Positions 12,783-24,335 of a stretch of DNA of 64,000 nt are shown one piece after another. Location of the stretch: positions 60,209,415 through 60,273,414 of the forward strand of contig OX393578.1 in assembly GCA_947652605.1 (NCBI GenBank), read 5' to 3'. Both the position numbers and the translations under genes were made by a program. The notes beneath the pieces are model-generated. The model had not been told where the DNA came from, searched no databases, and worked only from the letters and a program-made list of their open reading frames with translations. The stretch comes from Elmis aenea. Its lineage: Eukaryota > Arthropoda > Insecta > Coleoptera > Elmidae. The number at the start of each line of letters is the position of its first letter. Positions within the stretch are counted from its first letter, which is position 1.

Positions 12783-12844
12783 GCGAGTAGGATAATACAA
12801 AGCACGAGGGCGAACTTCAACACCTAGGCCAATTTTCAAAAATT

Positions 12845-14486
12845 GTGTGTTTATCATATCTAAAAATAATTAAGCCCGTTACAAAACTTTTGAATTTTTG
12901 CCAAAGGAAAGTGCAAATTGGAACTTTTTTAATAAATTTTAATAGCTGTAAAAAATGAATTTTGAGCCTTTTTTGAACAACCCAAAGGTAAAAATGGATT
13001 TCCTGGGGTGTGTTTAACAGATTTTGAAAAAATTAAGACCATTGCAAATTTTTTGATTATCTTCCAAAGAAAAGAGCAAAAAAGCACTAAAAACTTTAAA
13101 AAATTATGAATAACTGTTAAAAATAGTTTTTTAGGCTGAATTTGAACAAACCCAAGGTTAAACTTTATTGCGTGGGGTGTGTTTAACAAATTTAGAAAAA
13201 AATTAGACCATTGCACAATTTTAGAATATTTGCCAAGGCAAAGTGCAAAACTTTTTAAAAATTTTGAATACCTGCAAAAAAATGTTTTTTGGGCCTTTAT
13301 TGAACTAACTTAATGTACAAATGGATTGCTGGGGTGTGCTAAATAATTTTAGAAAAAATCAAGACCATTGAAAAGTTCTTGAATATTTGCCAAAGCAAAG
13401 TGCAAATTGGAACTTTTTGAAAATTTTGATAGCTGAAAAAACATTTTATTTGGGGCCTTTTTAAACAAACCAAAGGTTAAACTGGATTACCTGCAGTGTG
13501 TTTTACGAATTTAAAAAAAAAATCAAATTAATGCAAACCTGTTAAATATTTGCCAAAGCAAAATACAAATTGGAACTTAAAAAAAAAATTGGATAGCTAT
13601 AAAAAATTGTTGTTTGGGCTTTTTTTGAACAAACCAAAGGTTAAAATGGATTGTCTGGAGTGTGTTTAACAAATTTAGGAAAAATTAAGACAATTGCAAA
13701 ACTTTTGAATAATTGCCAAAGCAAAGTGCAAAATGAAACTTTTTTAAAAATGTTGAATAGTTGTCAAATATTATTTTAGACCGTTTTTGAATAAACTAAG
13801 GTTGGAAATGCATTGTTTAGGAAGTGTTTAATATATTAAGAAAAAAAACAGGACCACTGCAAAACTTTTGAATATTTGCCAAGACAAAATGCAAATTGGA
13901 ACTTTTTACAAATTTTAAATAGCTGTAAAAATTTGTTTTTTGGGCCTCTTTTTTACAAACCACAGGTAAAATGGATTGCCTGGAGTGTGCTTATCAAACT
14001 TAAAAAAAATTGAGACCATTGCAAAACTTTTGAATATTCGCCAAAGCAAAGTGCAAATTAAAACTTAAAAAAAAATAATAACCGAAAAAAGCTGTTTTTT
14101 GGGCCTTTTTAAACAAACCATAGGTAAAACTGGACTGCCTGAAGTGTGTATAACGATTTTTTTTTTAAATTATATTAACGCAAACCTTTTGAATATATTC
14201 CAAAGCCAAGTGCAAATTGGAACCTTTTTTAAAATTGTAAATAGCTGTTAAAATTTGTTTTTTGGGCCTTTTTTGAACAAACTAAAGGTAAAACTGGACT
14301 GCCTGGAATGTGTTTAACAATTTTAGAAAAAACTGGGACCACTGCAACACTTTTGAATATTTGCCAAAGCAAAGTGCAAATGGGAACTTTTTTAAAAATT
14401 TTAAATAGCTGCAAAAAATGGTTTTATGGCATTTCTTAACAAATCAAAAGAATAAATGCATTACGTAGGGTTTTTTTAACATTGCA
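12845..14486. repeat. Satellite array, about 162 bp x 10
   Basis: The landmark (C)TGGGGTGTGTTTAAC recurs near 13005, 13174, 13331, 13493, 13657, 13821, 13981, 14141, 14302 and 14467, a period of 157-169 bp. Every unit also has TGAACAAACCAAAGG, GACCATTGCAAAACTTTTGAA and GCCAAAGCAAAGTGCAAATT-like blocks. Units are well diverged, so the array is old. Short open frames inside it are by-products. A lone monomer sits in the beta-3 tubulin intron at 32612-32765. Confidence 0.85.
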
Positions 14487-15845
14487 GATCCATTTCCCTG
14501 AAAAAAAATTACTTACTCTTGGCAGTTAACTATACATTTCTGTCCAGTTCCTTTCCTTATTATTTTAATTTTATATTAACAAGTAAAGTTACCTTGCCGC
14601 ATTAAAAAAAAAATACCTTACATGCAATAATGTCAGTTTAACGCCATGAATCAGTACAAACGAGTAATTATTTCGCTACCATTATACGCTAAATATACAT
14701 TCACAATTAAATCATGTCAATTAATAATACACGACAAATAGATTCGCTTCAAATCAAAACGTGTATTTATATTACTTAAGTGAATGCGGAACTACAACAA
14801 TGCTACAACGCATGCGTACGGTACCGTTAGCGAGTGCAGGCGAACACAAGGCCAAGGTCAATTCTTCATCGCCTCCCGCGATTACACTAACTAGTCATCG
14901 TAATGCACAATACTGTTAAAAAAAAACTAAATCGCGGTCTAACTTTAATAATTGCTTTGATTTACATAAATATACATAGCTCGGAGCTATGGTATCGCAG
15001 GAGGCGTGCAAAACAAACACTCGATCAGCCTTTCTAATTATACGGTTTATTTTTATGTTCATATTCCAATGAGCATTTTGGGAGTAGCAAGATTTTTATG
15101 GGACATTAAAAACGAATGAATTTATTTCGAATTAATGACATGAAGGCGTTTTTCATATTTGGTGTATGTCCCACTTTCAAGTATTTTTTTTGTTCTTTGA
15201 ATGAAACAATCGTGCACTTATAATCGAGACAGCGGCGTAGCTAGGGGTCGAGGGGCGCGGTACTTTTTTTGGGTGGCACCGAAATGGGGTAAAAATGAAA
15301 ACCACGGGGGTAATGGAAAATCAGTAGTTACAATCAGTACCGGCATTTGCGCTAGTCCCAATTAAAGACTCACATAAAAAAAAGAATTTTTATCGAAGTT
15401 AGGGGTTAAAACCGGCTAGTCGACCTGGCTACACTGAAAACCCGCCCCCTTAAAACGACAGAAATTCCAAGTAACAAGCTTTATCATAGGACACCAACCA
15501 TTCAATTAAATTATGAAACGTTTCATTTATTTTAGGCATTAAATTCCATGCAGTTTTTCGCTTCTGTTCTATTTCAAACATTTGATTTAAGTTATAGATC
15601 CCCTTTTATATTAACCAATCGTCGCATAGCGATAACATTCGTCTAATTATTAGTAAATGAAGATGTACAAAAGTTTCGAATAGTGGTAAGAGAATTTCAA
15701 TTCATAGGGCACAATTTTATTGCGATATTCCTTCTTTCATTTAATTCTATAAAAAAGTATCCTGAAATCAGGAAATTATTTTTTTGGTGGTATTTTCTGT
15801 TTTCTATAATCTTGCAACAGCGGGCGATTTTCCATGGTTTAGGGA
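14487..15845. other. Gene-less stretch with a G+C-rich patch and a hAT end
   Basis: About 14790-15010 is richer in G+C and CpG than the neighbourhood and encodes nothing I recognise. At 15235, AGCGGCGTAGCTAGGGG is a typical hAT terminal sequence without a visible partner. The remainder shows nothing. Confidence 0.3.
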
Positions 15846-15849
15846 ATTA

Positions 15850-16010
15850 CCCGATCCTTAGGGTCGCATTGAATATTTCCCTGGAACATGGAAATTCGCC
15901 CAGATAATAATATTGTTAAAGCCAGGAAAACAGCAGAGGAAACCAACTCATATAGACCAATAAGTCTCTTGCCAACAATTTCAAAGGTTTTTAAAAATAT
16001 TGTAGTATAA
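15850..16010 (+). pseudogene. Jockey-type reverse-transcriptase fragment
   Basis: The plus strand reads KTAEETNSYRPISLLPTISK with KVF following. This is RT motif 1 of Jockey-clade non-LTR elements (consensus SYRPISLLP). It is about 50 codons long and flanked by stops, and differs from the RTE-like fragments elsewhere in the window. Confidence 0.6.
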
Positions 16011-16324
16011 CGATGGCGCCCCGAGATCCAAATAGTGACCCTTCTATGTGGACCACCCATATATTATAATCTAGGAAAACAGATTATTTCAGGAATTAAA
16101 CAATATTGTGAAAACGATTAATTTCTTGAAGAGTTTATTTTTCTTGCAAAGATTTTTTGTCGTAAGATTTAAGACTGGCAGTCAAAAGTCAGTAGCAATC
16201 TTCTTTTGTCTTATTACTTTATTTAATTGCCGCTGACGAAGAGATCATAGTCTTGAAACAGGTCTAACAGTTCTGCAAGAAATTGATTATGAAAAGGATA
16301 CGTGATTTATAATAACACTTATTT

Positions 16325-17550
16325 ATAATATTTTTATTTTATTTAGTCATTTGTCTTTCTACCGTTGGGTGTAGGACTACATTGATTTACTAAACCAATT
16401 TAAGATAAAAACTAAACACAAGTCCGATAAAAGTACATTTAACATAATATTTAATGTGAGCTTCACTATTATGTTAACTTTATTTCTTGCTAACTATTCT
16501 TTTCCACCCCACTCTGTTTTGAGACAGCTCCTTTACGTCCTCCCATTTAATACCTTTTTCTTGCGCTGCCTTCTTTACTTCTTCTTTCCAAGTTTTTCTT
16601 GGTCGGCCCCTTTCATTTTTTCCCTGCGTCCTTGCTTCGTACGTTTTCCTTGTTAATTTTTCATCTGTCATTCTATTAATGTGGCCTAACCATCCTAACT
16701 GTCTTTCCCATATCTTAACTTCTGTTGATTTTATTTTAAGTTTTTCTCTATATGTCTCGTTTTTTATTTTGTCTAGTTTTGTCTTTCCCTCGATTGTTCT
16801 TAAAAACCTCATCTCGGCTGCATTTATTCTACCTAAGTTTCTTTTTGTAAGTGTCCATGATTCGCTTCCGTATAATAAAGTTGGTGTGACTACTTTTTTA
16901 ACTACGTCTACTTTTGTTTCTTTGGATATTTCTCTTTTACTAAAGATGGTCGTTTTTAGGGTATTATATATTCTTCCTACTTTTCCTAGTCTGTCGTTTA
17001 TCTCTTTGTCTTGTCTTCCGTTTCCTTCTATGATTGTTCCCAAGTATTTGTAATGTGTTACTTGTTCTATATATTGCCCTTCTATTGAAATGTTGTGTGA
17101 GTTTTCTTTCTCTGTTACTATCATGCTTTTTGTTTTCTGTACATTTATCCTCATATTAATTTTCTTTAGTTCTTCGTTAAGTCTTTCCATATTATACTGT
17201 AGGTTTGCCTCCGAGTCTGCTACCATCGCCATATCATCTGCGAATAATAACTCCGTCAGCTCAACCTTTTCCATCCTCCAATACCCCAACTGTAGTGGTC
17301 TGAACTTCTTTTTTGCTTTCTTTATTGCCTCATCTACTACGATTGCAAATAGCAATGGACTAAGCACGCAACCTTGTTTTAGTCCTTCTTTCGTTTCAAA
17401 CTCTAATGATTCCTCGTTATGTGTTCTTACCACGTTTAGCGTTTTTTCATACATTATTTTTAGTGTGTCTATAGTTCCCCCGTCTATACCTTTGGTTTTT
17501 AGGCTTTTCCACACATCCTTCCTTTGTATTCTGTCGAACGCTTTCTCCAT
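16325..17550 (-). mobile_element. 5'-truncated LINE, RTE-like
   Basis: The unit comprises the RT reading frame (16480-17550) and a 3' tail region that ends in an A/T-rich TAAATAAAATAAAAA tail near 16330. The tail motif around 16340-16370 (TAGTCATTTGTCTTTCTACCG on the plus strand) recurs at 6150, 24380 and 40392, marking one family with all four copies on the minus strand. Upstream of the ORF, 17551-17585 is an A-rich run on the coding strand. Confidence 0.8.
16480..17550 (-). CDS. LINE reverse transcriptase, N-terminally truncated
   Basis: A 356-residue open frame without stops. It carries the RT palm from motif A to the end: KAFDRIQRKDVW (catalytic Asp of motif A, residues 3-14), GLKQGCVLSPLLF (about 57-69), LLFADDMAMVAD with the catalytic Asp pair (about 101-112), the INVQKTKSM segment and YLG box, then a post-RT domain with LGWLGHINRM and GKNERGRPRKTWKEEV. 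RT copies element RNA into DNA at the target site. RT motifs 1-2 and the endonuclease are missing; the frame starts at an internal Met just before the motif A Lys. It is therefore a 5'-truncated copy, the least decayed LINE in the window. RTE assignment is by resemblance only. Confidence 0.8.
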   Translation of the reverse strand: MEKAFDRIQRKDVWKSLKTKGIDGGTIDTLKIMYEKTLNVVRTHNEESLEFETKEGLKQGCVLSPLLFAIVVDEAIKKAKKKFRPLQLGYWRMEKVELTELLFADDMAMVADSEANLQYNMERLNEELKKINMRINVQKTKSMIVTEKENSHNISIEGQYIEQVTHYKYLGTIIEGNGRQDKEINDRLGKVGRIYNTLKTTIFSKREISKETKVDVVKKVVTPTLLYGSESWTLTKRNLGRINAAEMRFLRTIEGKTKLDKIKNETYREKLKIKSTEVKIWERQLGWLGHINRMTDEKLTRKTYEARTQGKNERGRPRKTWKEEVKKAAQEKGIKWEDVKELSQNRVGWKRIVSKK

Positions 17551-19250
17551 TTATTTTTTTTATTTTTTTATTTTTTTTATTTATAATAACGTAGCTGTTA
17601 ATTAAACTAGAATTTAAAGCGAATTTATAGCTGTTCGAAGCTAATTTGATTGGTAGTATCTTAAACGTTAGCATTTGGGAGAAAATGAGTTTTTGAAAAT
17701 CATCCCTTCCAAATTTACTATCGTCTTTAGCTTTAAAAGAGTGGCTTGTTTAATACGACGTTATGATAAGGGTTCACGAGCAACATTTAAATTCTCTGAA
17801 AGCAATGACAATCATTTTTATAGTGGTAGCCTTGAAACAAAAGACCTTGACGGCTTCGACCAACAACTGTGGCAGCATCCTTCTTGTATGATGTGTGCTA
17901 TCGGAAATGTTACAATATCCAACGACCACCACAAACAAACAATTTAGAATGAAAAGTGCATAGACGACATAGGTACCATTCATTCAATAACCATGATTTA
18001 AAACCCGTTTTTTCCGTCAAAAGTCCATCATAACATCAAAAATTATAAGGAGAATAAAAAAGGCTCCCAGAAAAAAAAAATTAAGTCTATAATGTACCTA
18101 CTTGGGACTTGAAATAATTCAAATTAATGGCTTTGTTTTAAGACAAATAAAATTTTAAAAAGCAACATTTTACGGCAAATTTGAAACCGTTGATTTTGCT
18201 CTAGTTTTGCAAAAAAAAATGGTACAAATATTATTTTTTTAGGACTAAGTTAGGCTACATAATTCATGGTACAAAGTTCATTATTTAGTTTACGTTAAGA
18301 CTGCATCCAATATTTACTTTAACATGTATTAAACATTTTTATAACTTAATCTCCCTTATATCGTTAAGTGCAATAATTTATGAGGATAAAATTTTCCATT
18401 TAATTAAACTTTTCCATCTATACTTTACTTGCTTACAAGTTTCTGAAAAGTTTTTGTAAACACTGATGCTAAAAATATGCATTCCTGTTAGTTCAAAGAA
18501 CTACTACAAACGTTATTTACTTTTAATGTAAACTATATTTTTAATTTATTACACTACCCTATGTGTTATGAAAACTTGCGTTTCAAAAAAATATATGGCT
18601 TTAATAAAGGCATAATTTGTAGCAAATTCTGCTTTTTTTTTCCACCAACAGCTTTTTAAAGAAAAGCGCGTGTTTTTTATCACGTATGTATTAATTCCGG
18701 CAAGATATGTTTAGAGTCGAGCTGCACATACACGGCAAACGTATTATAAACCAATAAATTTATTGAGGTTTGTAAACAATAACGTTTATTAACAAATTTT
18801 ACCAACTAAAGTGTAAATAATTCGTTTGCCAAACGAAGTGAAATATTAACTTGCAAAATAAGTTCATGAATTCAAGTTTGTTTACATTTCGTTGAAAGAT
18901 TGATAAATCTACTGATTATCACTAGGTATATCTTAGAAGCTACAGAAAAATTATAATTTACGTTATCAACACTAAAGGCTGATACAGCCACAAATTTTAC
19001 TATTCTTGCCACCAAATGAAAATGAGAATGCTTTTTTATCTATTGTTAGATACTGAACATATAAATATATGACTACGTATTCAATCAAAGTTGGGGAAAC
19101 TTGTTTAGGAATACAAAAATATCAATAAATTACGCAAAATTTTACATATTTTTGCCTTTTATAACATTCACTGTGAATAAAACTGAATTTAATCCAACAT
19201 CAAAGTTTAAAAATACAACACTATGGGAATTACTTTTGTCAAAGAACACA
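17551..19250. other. Gene-less AT-rich stretch
   Basis: After the T-rich run at 17551-17585 (A-rich on the minus strand) I see no domain, splice-bounded exon, inverted repeat or tandem repeat. Short frames at 17675-17947 and 17774-17983 overlap on opposite strands and have no recognisable content. Confidence 0.4.
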
Positions 19251-19254
19251 AACA

Positions 19255-19855
19255 CTCACTGTTCGTCGACGATCAAATAATTTTAGACCACAGAAGACGC
19301 ACAGGATGGTGAATACATGATAGAAAAATTTATAGAAGAATTTGACAAGTGGGGTTTAGTTATCAATGTTAAAAAAACCAAATATATGGCTATTGGATGT
19401 AATGGTAAAGACATTATAGGCTCGAGAAGAAGGATAAAAATTGTCGATGGTTACAAATGTCTAGGGATAACCTCAGAGCTGGAGTGTGGCCATGTCTAAA
19501 TATTTATAAAAGAGAGTAAGAGCAATGGAAATGAATTTCTGGAGAAGGTCTCGCCAACTAACGATCATGGAAGAAATGTAGCAAATAGCCTGACCGATAA
19601 AATTGAAGAAAAACAACTGATTTGGTAGGTCATCTTAAGAGAATGCTTGCACATACTACTGCAAACACTGACATGGATTCCATCTAGAAGAAGAAAAAGG
19701 GGACGAGGAAAAAGAGATGGATAGATGGTGTAAGAGCAGCAGTAGACAAAAGAACTCAACGAATAATGGCTGGAAGGATAGGAAGGAATGGCGTTTAGAA
19801 TGCTGTAGACAGCGGCCAGCTGTACGAATACCCCGCTTTACACTTTATATAAATT
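19255..19855 (+). pseudogene. LINE 3' fragment
   Basis: The plus strand encodes FIEEFDKWGLVINVKKTKYM, the segment just after the RT catalytic box, then VDGYKCLG (YLG box), and further on a broken C-terminal domain (IPSRRRKRGRGKR). From 19480 it matches 10503-10905 at DNA level, so both belong to one family. Multiple stops. Confidence 0.65.
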
Positions 19856-20018
19856 TTGCATAAAAAAAGAGGTTTAAAAAAATCTAAGAGGTGCGAAGTT
19901 AGCTACATTAACAATGGGCATTGTAAGTATTTATTCATAGCTTTGTTCCAACAAGCGATTTAAAAACAATTCGTACATTAACTGGTTTATTCGCATGCCT
20001 GAACTATCTAGTAATAAA

Positions 20019-20448
20019 TGTATTGGCCATTGTTGGAACGCTTTCACGACTGGCCTAACTGTCAATGACATTCGTGTCTATCGGGTTCATGGAAATGTGC
20101 GCATCGCAAGGGTAAACACCTTAAGAATCCAGTACTAAATGGGATTGGGACGACGATGCATAGCTTACCAGAGCTCACGTCAGTTGTGAACAGCGCATGC
20201 GTGTAAAAATCCAAGCGCTAGTGCATGCCTTCATTCACGTACTGTTTTGACCGAAAACTGACTAGTTCGTGTATTAATTTAAAACAGTTGCAACAGCCGA
20301 CTAAGCGTGCGGTGAACTTTCAGACTGTGCTGAAACGCGATATTGATACTGCGCAGAATCCTGATAGTACATTGGATCTTACAACCATAGCCTTTCTGGA
20401 ACAAACCTCTTTTGTTCAGTTAATAAATGCTTGTTGCGCTTTGTTACA
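20019..20448 (+). mobile_element. Probable solo LTR
   Basis: The segment is richer in G+C than its flanks, starts TG (20019, or 20031), ends in TTTGTTACA at 20448, and has an AATAAA poly(A) signal at 20422-20427 about 20 bases before the end, as in the R/U5 part of an LTR. Flanks ATAAA and CTAAA match at 4 of 5 positions. No internal gag/pol and no second LTR are present. A non-transposon regulatory patch is the alternative. Confidence 0.4.
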
Positions 20449-21244
20449 CTAAATGTAGGTACATTTGGGCTACAACCTGTACTATTTTATAAATTTCTGC
20501 TTTCATGGTCCTATCTAGTGAGGATTTTTTTTAAGTTTAGATTTTCACAATACGCTGAGTGAGTTACTGTGTAGTCTCACACAGACACGTAATGTACCGT
20601 ACAACAGATAAATTCAACAGATTACAAATTAATCACGTACCTATCCCACGCAAGGCCAAATGCACCAACCATTTTCTGAACAAAATTATGTTGTGCGGGT
20701 GCATCTCAAAGGACATATTAGAAAGTTTTAACGATATATTGCCCTTTTTAGCTCTTCAATGCATTTCTCAAGCTCATCTCATTAAATTGCAAACAATAAA
20801 TTTGGATTTCCATATTTAGGAACCGAAGTTACGTAACTGCAATTAACAAATCTTCAATGCGAAACCAATTTTTTTCATGTACACAACATTTGTGAAGCAA
20901 AGAAATGCACAATTTTCGCTAAAATTAAAACAAAACTAATTATAAGTGCCCTTACAACTCTTTTAAAAATAAAAATTCTAATTACATTTTACAGCAAAAA
21001 AAACTGAATATTTTTGGAAGTGTTTAAGATCGTAACGCAGTTAAAATCAAGCAATAAATTTAACGTCATATTAATGACGGTTGTGTTGTGACGTAGATTA
21101 TTATATCTTTATTGTTATGTACGTACGTAAAACAACGGTAATTTCATACACCATTTACTATATCGTAAATATGTTGCACACAAATTTTTTCACCTAAACA
21201 CTTTATTAAATCGTAAAAAACAACTTTGAGTTAGAACGAATAAA
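20449..21244. other. Gene-less stretch
   Basis: An 86-codon frame (20559-20819, plus) has no ATG start and no recognisable motif. Nothing else was seen. Confidence 0.35.
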
Positions 21245-21545
21245 TATATTACAAAACTATCGTAAGGTATGGACATATAAGTAGAAGAGAAGGACAGTCT
21301 ATAATAAAAAGGATCTCAAAATGTAAACCACAAGGGACAATATCGAGAGGAAGACCAAGAATACGCTGGAAAGATTAAGTGATAGCTGATATAGCAACAA
21401 TATGAATGAAATGATGGAGAAATAAAAAGCTTGATAGGAAAACATGGAAGCAAGTCGTACAAGATGCAAAGGCAAACCACAACCTATAGGAACTGAAAGA
21501 ACAGAAACAGCCGAGTGACGATCCGAAAAATAATAATCAGTAGGG
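21245..21545 (+). pseudogene. LINE 3' ORF fragment
   Basis: With one or two stops the plus strand reads HISRREGQSIIKRISK, then TISRGRPRIRWKD and LDRKTWKQVVQDAKANHNL. These are the GHxxR, RGRPRxRW and RxxWxxxVxxAK steps of a LINE post-RT domain. It is a 3'-end remnant of a different family from 16480-17550. Confidence 0.55.
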
Positions 21546-21668
21546 CTCCAAAGAGCTGCTATTATTCCAACATGAAATGCATAATATTATAATAATCTAT
21601 AGTTAGAAAATCAAATAGTGTTTAAAAAATTAATGTTTAGGATTTTCATAACACAACCCATGGTAAAA

Positions 21669-22169
21669 CAGGGATGGAATAACGTTTTAAATCGCTACGT
21701 TATTGTATAACTTTATTTATTATTTGTTTTCGTAACATAACGTTATAAATAACAATAAAAAAATGAATCGTTATGTTTCATAACGTCATATAACGTTACA
21801 TAAATTATGATATATAACGTTATAAAAATAATTTTTATTTGTAACTCTGGAATTATTTTTGGGATCTGTAAAATGTAAATTTAAAAAATACTCCTAGTAC
21901 AAAATTACGTTGAGTTGAGATATTTTATTTTCATTTTGATTTCTAAAATAGTAACAAAATATATCTTCTGAAAATAAAAAGAAAGCGACATAGGTAAAAA
22001 TTTTATCTATGGAGAATAACGATACAAAATAACTTTTATTGAAACGTTATTGATTAATATAACGTTATATAACGTTATTAAAATATCGTTACGTTATTGT
22101 ATAAAAAATTATAGCTGAATCATTATTATAACGTTATCGTGTATCGTTACGTTACGTTTTCCGTCCCTG
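21669..22169. mobile_element. hAT-type MITE with 8-bp target duplication
   Basis: Ends CAGGGATGGAATAACG and its partner (CAGGGACGGAAAACG read from the right end) bound 501 bp. Flanks TGGTAAAA (21661-21668) and TGGTAAAT (22170-22177) match at 7 of 8 bases, the hAT-type duplication. The interior is packed with the palindrome AACGTT and TAACGTTA-like words on both arms, probably subterminal transposase-binding repeats. No transposase is encoded. Confidence 0.7.
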
Positions 22170-22734
22170 TGGTAAATGAACTTCGGTATAAGTTCATAGT
22201 TGCACTTACATTAAAACAGAAACTATAACTTCTTCGACAAATTGGAGTTGCAGTTGACAATTTCATAATTTATAAAGTTTGTTTGATAAAATTGATCCAT
22301 GCTGTGAGTGAATTAATATATTTAATATAAAATTACTCATCTTTTTCTATACTTCCTCAATTTTAATTCCAAAGACACAGCTCATAGATGAAGGAAGAAA
22401 CTTTTCTCACTGACGAAGCAGTGTGAGACTGTAAAATCGCATAGGAATCGACACAAAGAAAATATTGAATAAGATACCTTACTTTTAGTACAATTTTCGA
22501 TTGTAAAATGAAGAATTTGAAATTTAAATTAATATAAAAAACGAATGGTAAAATAGGTGCAATTTTTTTGGCGATGTATAATTTGGGCTGCCTTCTTTGG
22601 CTACAATTTGGCTTTGGTGTAAGGTGTAAGGTATTTCAACGCGGAGAGTTTAATTTGGCATTGAACGAGGGCTATAGCTATTAACGAAAAAACTTTGGTG
22701 TTGAAAAGATAACTGAAGATGGCAATAAAGTCAC
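22170..22734. other. Gene-less stretch
   Basis: AT-rich; I see no coding, repeat or regulatory structure. Confidence 0.35.
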
Positions 22735-23128
22735 CTACATACCTATATTTCTGAGAAGAATAGAAAAATGTAGACTGATCGATAAAATCAAGGACGAAAA
22801 ATTCGAAAAAACCTAGGAGTAACAGATATTAAGCAAAAGATGGTGACGAATCAATTAAGATGGTTTGTACATCTACTATGCACGCCAGAAAGTAGATACG
22901 CGAAAACAGGATGGAAAATGCAGATAGAGGGAAAAAGAAATAGAAGGAGACCAAGAATAAAATGCGAAAAAGAAGTGAGGTAGAGACTAGAAGTAAAAGG
23001 AGTTAGCTGGAGAGATGTGCCACAATTAGCTAACGATAGGCAGGAATGGAGGAACTTAATACAGAAATAGAAATGCATACCTCGACACCGATAGGTAGGT
23101 ACTAGAGAAACCGATTAAGAAGAAGATA
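22735..23128 (+). pseudogene. LINE 3' end with GAAGAAG tail
   Basis: The plus strand reads RRIEKCRLIDKIKDEK, QLRWFVHLL, GKRNRRRPRIKCEKE and WRDVPQLANDRQEWRNLIQK, a post-RT C-terminal domain with a few stops. The element ends with ACCGATTAAGAAGAAG at about 23109-23124. The same terminal motif at 38550 opens a long GAA microsatellite, so both share a family. Confidence 0.65.
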
Positions 23129-24004
23129 TACCAACTTAAACTGGATCCACAGCGACCTATGACTATTGGAAAGAAGCTTGTTTGGAAGCTTTTAAGAAGT
23201 GGAAAATCAGAATTGTGTAGAAAATATATTTTACGCGTTTTTTATTCCCAATAGAATGAGTTTGTCCCTTGTTCACATTTTCATACGAAAATTTTCTTAG
23301 CGCAAAAAGAAATTTCCAAGCCTTCTTTACGCATCAGACCCCATTAATCAACCCCACGCCCACCTGTTGGCATTTTCTTGAAAACGGTTCATCCCCATTC
23401 GTCCACAATAACCTGTACTGCGTGCCATTACCTTATCGTTAAAAAATACCGTAATCAAAGATACAATACCCGATACTTCCAGTCATAATCTAAGTAAGTA
23501 AACATTTTATCTTCAATCAACAGGTGATATAGGGAACGATACGGCGATACGTCGCGGCAAGATCTTACTAGGAAATATTTTTGCTACGCTCACTTACACT
23601 CCGCCTTTATTTATTTAGTGATAACTAATAACCGTGGATAATTTAGCGCTATCAGTAAGTGGCGACAGGTTCTACGCGTTATTTCAAATCATATCTAACC
23701 CTTATGCACACTTAATTCATATATTTTTTTACAACTCAACTTTCATAAACGAAGAAAATATATACAGGTTAAATACAAAGTCAAATACCTCCAGTTCTAA
23801 AAGAGATAAATGCATGATCGAGGCTTCTTTTCAAAACGTTTTGTCAGAACTACTTAAAAAAAATTATGGCCCATTCAAAAATGACACAACATTTGGATAT
23901 TTAAGTAATTACCTCGTGTATGGTTGCATTTTTAGAATCTACTAATTATTTTAAGGCAGTTGTCTGTAATATAAATGGTTTAGTTATTTAAGTGATCATT
24001 TATT
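23129..24004. other. Gene-less stretch
   Basis: A 103-codon frame at 23634-23945 (plus) starts with a non-ATG codon and has no recognisable motif; I treat it as chance. No other structure was seen. Confidence 0.3.
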
Positions 24005-24335
24005 GATCTAAATAAATTCCATTAATATGTACAACTGTTTTTTGTGAAAGAACTCTTCTTGTAGAATTGCTGTAGCAGTTCCCAAGACTATCGTCTCCTC
24101 ATTAGTAGCTATTTTATTTATTAATATATTTGTTAAGAGGAGTCTATCAAGTGTTTTGTGTTGTATGAATGTTCCACAAGTCCAGATTTGTTTGTTTAGT
24201 ATAACTTTGCATTTTTCTTGTACGCAATTTTTAAAATTTCGTTAGCTTTGTCTTCAAACTTATCTTCAATTTGAACAAGAGATACTTCGTAAAAGAGACA
24301 TTATTTTCTTCCTACATTAGAGTCGGACATATTTG
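24005..24335 (-). pseudogene. Unrecognised coding-like remnant
   Basis: On the minus strand, a short frame beginning MSDSNVGRK runs into a stop and is followed by about 34 open codons rich in Glu, Lys and Ile (VQIEDKFEDKANEILKIAY), then a second open stretch (DRLLLTNILINKIATNEET). Composition looks protein-like but no family is recognised. It abuts the 3' end of the LINE 24310-25170, so it may be part of an older element. Confidence 0.2.

Noticed and set aside
12929..14414. Several minus-strand frames sharing a CSKKAQ motif
   Set aside because: They are the same satellite unit read repeatedly, not a protein family.
23634..23945. 103-codon plus-strand frame
   Set aside because: Non-ATG start and no recognisable motif; length alone is weak evidence.
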